Source: Eulemur rufifrons | Lineage: Eukaryota > Chordata > Mammalia > Primates > Lemuridae | Reading direction: 5' to 3' | DNA: 64,000 bases | NCBI RefSeq assembly: GCF_041146395.1 | Contig: NC_090989.1 | Location: 243,278,843-243,342,842 of the forward strand | Shown: positions 59,040 to 64,000 of the stretch, piece after piece | Position numbering within the stretch: the first letter of the stretch is position 1 | How the letters are laid out: each line of letters starts with the position of its first letter | Position numbers and translations under genes: made by a program | Notes under the pieces: generated by a model | What the model was told of the DNA's origin: nothing | Seen by the model: the letters and a program-made list of their open reading frames with translations, nothing else | The model's database searches: none

Positions 59040-59900
59040 AACTCCCTTTAGCATTTATTACAAGACAGATCTTGTGGTTGTGAATTTTCTCAGCTTTTGT
59101 TTGGGAAAGATTGCCTTTCCTTCATATTTAAAGGATAGTTTTGCTGGATATAATAATCTTGAATGGCAGTTTTTCTGTTTAAATACCTCAAAAATGTCAT
59201 CCCACTCCCTCCTGGCCTATGTGATTTCCCTTGAGAAGTCTATTGTCAGATGCATTGGAGCTCCTTTATATGTTATTTGATTCTTATCTCTTGCTGCTTT
59301 TAGGATCCTCTCTTTGTCCTTGACCTTTGAAAGTTTGATTATTATATGCCTTTCGGTAGTCTTACCTGGGTTTAATCTGTTTGGTGTTCTAAGACCTTCC
59401 TGTACCTCTATACTTATTTCTCATCATTTTTGGAAAGTTTCTGTTATTATTTACTTGAATAAGCTTTCTACCCCTTGCTCTTGTTCAACTCCCTCATGCA
59501 CACCAATAATTCGTAGATTTGGTCTTTTGAGGTAATTTTCTATATCTTGTCGGCAGTCTGCTTTCCTTTTTGTTCTTTTTTCTCCTTTGACTGTATTTTC
59601 AAATAGCTAGTCTTCAAGCTCACCAATTATTTTCTCTGCTTAGTTCATTCTGCTGTTGAGAGCCTCCAAAGAGTTCTTCAATTTAGCAAACGTATTTCTC
59701 AGTTCCAAGATTTCTATTTGGTATTTTTTATTATTTCAATATCTTTGTTAAATTTCTCTGATAAATTTCTAAATTGCTTTTCTGTATTATCTTGGAAATC
59801 ACTGAGTTTCCCTAAAATTGTATTTTGAATTTTTGGTCAACAAGGTCACAAATGAATATCTCATTAGGGTTAGTCACTGAATTTTGCTTTTGGGAAGGTC
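59040..59900 (-). pseudogene. L1 ORF1 pseudogene
   Basis: Minus-strand translation shows ILKAARDKNQITYKGAPMHL, then ARREWDDIFEVFKQKN and LYPAKLSFKYEGKAIFPKQK. These are the C-terminal nucleic-acid-binding region of the L1 ORF1 protein. A coiled-coil-like N-terminal part is suggested further upstream (about 59600-59900). Multiple stops break the frame. ORF1p normally coats L1 RNA. Confidence 0.8.
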
Positions 59901-61145
59901 ATGGTTTCCTGTTTGCTGCTGTTTCTTGTGAGCATGCATCTATGTCTTTGCAATGTAGAATTAGTTATTTATTCCACTTTTCTCTGTCTAGCTTGTTCTG
60001 GTTTTTATTGAATATATTTGCTTAGTGTATCTTCACTGATAGGTCACTTTCTCCTTTTTGGCTTGCCTGGGCTCTAGTAAATGGTCAGAGAACTGCCTGT
60101 CCCAAATGAGAGAGTTTCTAAAGGGGTTATCCCAGCAATGTGGGAAGGCTGGCTAGGGGTTCCTGCCCAGGGGACTTGGGGAATGTACCTCCTAGAGCAT
60201 GGTACAGTTGAGCAGGCACTCTAATTTGGTGTTTCCTTTGGCCAAGTTACAAAGCAGAGTCTCCAGTGTAGGATAGGGGGCGTAGTCCCACCTCCCCCAT
60301 TTGTCTCTGCCTGTCCCCTTAGGGCATTTCTCACTTCAGACCAATCACAATGCTTCCTGTGGGTTAAGTCAATAACAGGTCTCCTGCCAGGGAACCCAAG
60401 AAGGTGGGGAAGCTGGTTAACTACCTCAATTTCACTTTTACGAGTATAGAAACCATGAGTCAGGGGCCAATTTTCCACACACTTGGTGCCAGGCAGAATG
60501 AGGGGGAGAGGTGTTACAGATGTGAAAGTCCAATTCTCCTACCATCTGCTTGGAGTCTTTCCATTTGTCTGTGACCTAGGCAACTATCTCATATCATACC
60601 TGAGCTCTGTATTGTTGCTGGTGTAGATCTCAGCACTGTATGTGCATGTGTGTTTGTGTGTGTATGTGTGTGTATATTTATTTATTTTTGGTTTTCTGTG
60701 GCAGGAGGAAAGAAGTCAGTTTGCCTCTGCAACAGCATTTTTGAATTGGAAGTCCCCAAATGCAGTGATTTAAATAAATAAATAGATGTTTTTTTCTTAT
60801 CTAGCTAGTTCAGAAGAAGACAGTTGTTGATGTTTGTTCAATGTCTCAGCAATGTCAGGGTTGATGTTTCTAAAACTCTTCCAGCCTTCCCCTTATGATC
60901 TCAAGATGGCTGTATTAGCTCCAGTCATGAATCCATGTTCAAGGCAAGAATAGGCTTTGAAAAGCCCCCAGGAGATTTCCAGTTAAATCTCACTAGTAGT
61001 ATCACATGACTTCCCCTCGCCGCAAGGGATTCTGGAAAAGTGATTGTCTTCCCTGGAGCTGGGCATAAAATATGGATTCTGTTAACAAAGAAAAAGGGAG
61101 AAATGGATACTCTATAGGCAATTAGCTGGGTCTGCCTCAACAAAT

Positions 61146-61504
61146 ATCCTCCTCATCTTTTTTAAGTCTAAATAATACATATAAGTTGAAAACAGAATAA
61201 CAAAATAATCAAGAAAAAAACAAAGTTATTTAGGTATGATCACTCACTGAGAGCTGCTATTGATAACAGTGATTTGGTGAGTCGGAGGTGGTGGCGGTTC
61301 AAGAGTGAGGTTAATCAAGAAACTTGAGAATGTATGGGTCTTGAATAATGTACTCTACTACATAATATGTCACGGTCTCTTGTTTTTGGAAGGTGACCTA
61401 ATATAGGATAAAACAAATAAATTTGATGTGTCAAAGCTAGCTGAATTATGAATGTCTTTTTTGTTTTTAATGCAGTTCAATATCTTTAAAAATAATTTAG
61501 AGAA
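61146..61504. other. unassigned sequence
   Basis: Nothing recognised. Confidence 0.4.
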
Positions 61505-62340
61505 TTTATAGAGTGAGAATTGGAAGAGACTCTTGTTTAGGCTTTCCTTTCCATCACATCATGTAGACTCAACTTGACATTTCCAGCAATGGGTATCTCT
61601 CTACTCTGTGAAGCAGCCCATTCACCTTTTAAATTTCTCTAATTATTAGAAAAGCCTTCATAATTTGAACTTGATTTCATTTCTCAGTGTTATAAACCCA
61701 TTGTTTTTAATACTGTTTTCGAGAGTGACAAGAATTATTAATAGCTTGTGTCTCCTGGCACATGAGAGCCCTTCAAATAAATCAACAAAGTTAAGACACC
61801 TGTTCTCTTAGTGAAACAGTTCAGGCTGTGAACTCTTCCTTAGTTGGCATATCTTCCATAGCTCACTTGTCTACTACTCATTCAACCTAGTTGCCCTTCT
61901 CTGGGCACCCTGTCCTAGTGAACATCTCTCATTTTATAGCTCTTGCAATGACACAATACTTTGAATGGGTTCTAATCATCCCAGAGAAGAATCTACAACC
62001 ACCCTTGGCATCAAAACTAGGCATTAAATTTATTCCTGGGAAATTTCACTGTTTTGGTTTGGGTCCACAGCTCTAGGCCTAAGAAGAATTATTTGAGATC
62101 CTCGGTGATCAAACACATGTTTTTCCCCCAACATAGTTGCCAAATAAGCCCTCCATAACTTCACCCAAGTCATTAGGAAAAAAAGTTCAATAAGGTAAGG
62201 ATAATATGCTAAGAGAGCTTTTCCTTCTGGCTATCAATACATTAAATACTTGGATAAATCTGTTGTTCAACTGTCTATTAATGTCCTTCAAAAAATAACC
62301 CTATTCCTCCATTTCCATTTCATGCAGTGTTACCAAGATT
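61505..62340. repeat. probable CR1/L3-like LINE fragment
   Basis: Successive blocks match an old CR1-type pattern: 'gcagcccattcaccttttaaatttctctaattattag', 'catgagagcccttcaaataa', 'cttccatagctcacttgtc', 'gttgcccttctctgggcacc', 'gacacaatactttgaatgggttc' and possibly 'caagtcattaggaaaaaaag'. Orientation and exact family unclear. Confidence 0.5.
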
Positions 62341-62499
62341 TTTCTTTCTGTATCTCAACCAGGTAATTTAGAGCCATCATAAATTATTTCTTTACTATGC
62401 TCTCCACCACATTTAAACAGTACATCACAGATGTCTGGCACTCCTTTAAACATCAAGTGGAAAAATGAGGGTGGGGTGTTATTAATAACATGTATGTAC

Positions 62500-63205
62500 A
62501 GTTACTAAATAACAAACACCAAATTATGTGCATTATTCTCTTTGTTCCTCTTAACTATGTTTTGTGGGCTCATAATACCCCCCTACTTTTTTTAGACAGA
62601 TTACAAACTGAAGTTCATTGTAGTTAGGAAACTTGCTTTAGAACTATGGTGTTTTTTCTGACACCAAACACATGTTCCTTTTCCACACCAAATTCTCCAA
62701 ATCTCTGACATCAACTGCATGTCCAACAATTCAATTCAATTCTGACACTAACTACCCAGAGTCAGCACAGACCATACAGGTTAAGGGTTCAGTCTCACAA
62801 GACTGTCCCCACTTCCGATGCCAGCTGCAAATGGGGTGCTCAGCACACATACACTTTTGCCCAGCTGACTACCAATTCAGAGGTCCCCAGGATCTCCTCC
62901 TTAAGCTTCATAATTTCTAGAGTAACTCATAGAACTCAGGAAAACACTACACTTAACATCAGTAAGGAACAGCCAAATGAAAGAGACAAATAGGACAACA
63001 TATGGAGTGGGCAGGGGTGATCCAGAGCTTCCTTGCCCTCTAGATGCACCACCCTCTTAGCACATCCATGTGTTCACCACGGGACAAAGACCAAGTCCTT
63101 ACCTTTTATTATATCACAAGATCCCACTATTAGTAATGGTGCAGCTATATTTCTAACTCAGGTCTGCCTACGGCTGAATCCCATATTCTTTTCTTACAGC
63201 AAACT
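62500..63205 (-). repeat. MIR split by an LTR
   Basis: Left: 'aaattatgtgcattattctctttgttcc', 'ttagacagattacaaactgaag', ending 'ggaaacttgctttag'. Right (from about 63113): 'caagatcccactattagtaatggtgcagc', then 'aactcaggtctgcctacgg'. The halves are consecutive in reversed MIR. Confidence 0.75.
62655..63112 (-). mobile_element. ERV-type solo LTR, family not assigned
   Basis: Contains the recognisable LTR series 'gacaccaaacacatgttcc', 'tgcatgtccaacaattcaattcaattctgac', 'ggttaagggttcagtctcacaagactgtccccacttcc' and 'tttctagagtaactcatagaactcaggaaaacac', with an apparent internal deletion after it. It ends near 'ccttttattatatcac'. No internal retroviral gene is present. Confidence 0.7.
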
Positions 63206-63924
63206 TCCTTCTGATGAATCAAATCTTATAAAAGCTTAAATGAAAGGCTATATTAGTCCAAGATATTTTGAGATGCACACCAAGTAGAAATATCCTGTGT
63301 CAAAGTCACATCAATCTGAAAACTGGTAATCAAGAAAATGAGTCTTGAGAAATTTGTTTTTCTTATTCTGAATAATCAAGCTCAGCACTTTCATTGTCAT
63401 ATTTACTCTTCATAGATGAAAGCACGTCAGATAGGTACGGCCTTCATTCCCCACCAATTGTTTCTTACTAACTGCAGGTTAAGAATGCAACTAACATTCC
63501 ACAGTAACTTTCACATTTATCATTTGCCCATCGATCCACCTATATACACTCACTATCAGGGTTTATATAGTGTAAACATATTCATTTAAAAAGCAAAAAG
63601 AAAACAGATTTATCACACACAAAAAAATTTAAAATGCTTAATGTAGGAAAATAAATGTTTATAGTCTGAGTTACTTGTGTACCAAAAAGTAAAGCATGCT
63701 CTGTGTGGGTCTGTTCCTATCAGCTGCAAAACTGCATGAAAGATATTCTTGGGTCAGGAATTGGAGCCTTTTTGTGGTACTCCATTTTCTAAGAGTTTCA
63801 TAGAAATGATAGAACTCATTTTAGCAACAAGAATTGGTTGTAAATTTCCATTCTAAGTTTTTGAGCAACAAAAGAGTCTATACCATTTATTGCACTCTTT
63901 GATGCTTTACTAATAATGGCAGGC
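63206..63924. other. unassigned sequence
   Basis: Nothing recognised. Confidence 0.4.
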
Positions 63925-64000
63925 ACTTTTTAAATCTCTAGTGCTTGGAGCTCCATGATAGATAATCATGTCCCCACTTTACAAATAACAAAACTGAGGC
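63925..64000 (-). repeat. MIR, cut by the window edge
   Basis: 'ggcaggcactttttaaatctc', then 'gtccccactttacaaataacaaaactgaggc' is reversed MIR, truncated by the window end. Confidence 0.65.

Larger units (their letters stand above)
56651..60754 (-). mobile_element. L1 lacking its 3' half, with target duplication
   Basis: About 4.1 kb, read on the minus strand. It starts with L1 5'UTR text (about 60000-60754), then ORF1 and ORF2, and stops at 56651 inside the ORF2 reverse transcriptase. Flanks CCCAAATGAGGTGATTTA (56616-56633) and CCCAAATGCAGTGATTTA (60755-60772) agree at 16 of 18 bases, a probable target duplication. The 3' edge is an A-run native to the ORF2 sequence. Confidence 0.85.
56579..61145 (+). 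repeat. unnamed ancient repeat split by an L1
   Basis: Left part 56579-56633: 'cactttccattgcaagtggcagaaagccc'. Right part 60755-61145: 'ctcaagatggctgtattagctcc', 'ccgcaagggattctggaaaag', 'gcaattagctgggtctgcctc'. Old mammalian repeat of a known style; I cannot name it. The L1 between the halves is the insertion. Confidence 0.5.

Overview
This window looks like intergenic or deep-intronic DNA from a primate, most likely a strepsirrhine (lemur group). Three well-preserved Alu copies (35511-35870, 43750-44127, 47243-47580) carry a strepsirrhine-style middle block of the form AAATTATxTGGxCAxCTAAAAA between the two arms, followed in two of them by an AT-rich stretch. They share the right-arm ending GCTAGGCTGACGCCACGGCA, which differs from haplorhine Alu. 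The L1 3' ends at 26990-28480 also look like strepsirrhine L1 rather than human L1PA. Older mammalian repeats (MIR, L2, MER5, MER20, MaLR LTRs, L1M) fill much of the rest.

I found no credible protein-coding gene, tRNA, rRNA, CRISPR array or operon. The open reading frames present are short (at most about 150 codons). They are either chance frames in unique sequence or pieces of L1 ORF1/ORF2, Alu or simple repeat. The only recognisable protein homology is decayed L1: an ORF2 C-terminal region at 27630-28480 (minus), an ORF2-like 3' portion at 35983-36357 (plus), and a long ORF1 plus endonuclease/partial reverse transcriptase copy at 56651-60754 (minus).

Layout. 0-3.2 kb: mostly unique sequence, a 145-bp tandem duplication, an L1 3' end and a 113-bp nearly palindromic hAT-type MITE. 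3.2-9.5 kb: MIR and L2 fragments. 9.5-10.1 kb: AT-rich unique block that may be a conserved noncoding element. 10.6-13.3 kb: MLT1 LTR inside a MIR, then an L1 5' end. 13.3-18.1 kb: MIRs, a primate-type L1 3'UTR and a perfect 15-bp-stem hairpin. 18.2-19.3 kb: unique, GC-richer block with a G-quadruplex motif. 25-29 kb: L2, two old AluJ-like copies and two tandem L1 3' ends. 29.6-32.3 kb: unique, enhancer-like sequence and one possible spliced exon. 32.3-37.8 kb: dense repeats, including a three-level nest (unnamed repeat > MER5A > MaLR LTR). 38-56 kb: L2, MIR and Alu islands in unassigned DNA. 56.6-60.8 kb: an L1 lacking its 3' half but flanked by a target-site duplication. 61.5-64 kb: a CR1/L3-like fragment and an LTR inside a MIR.

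Repeat boundaries are estimates from reading against remembered consensus features and are usually good to 10-30 bases. Family names are given only where diagnostic segments were recognised. No alignment was run.
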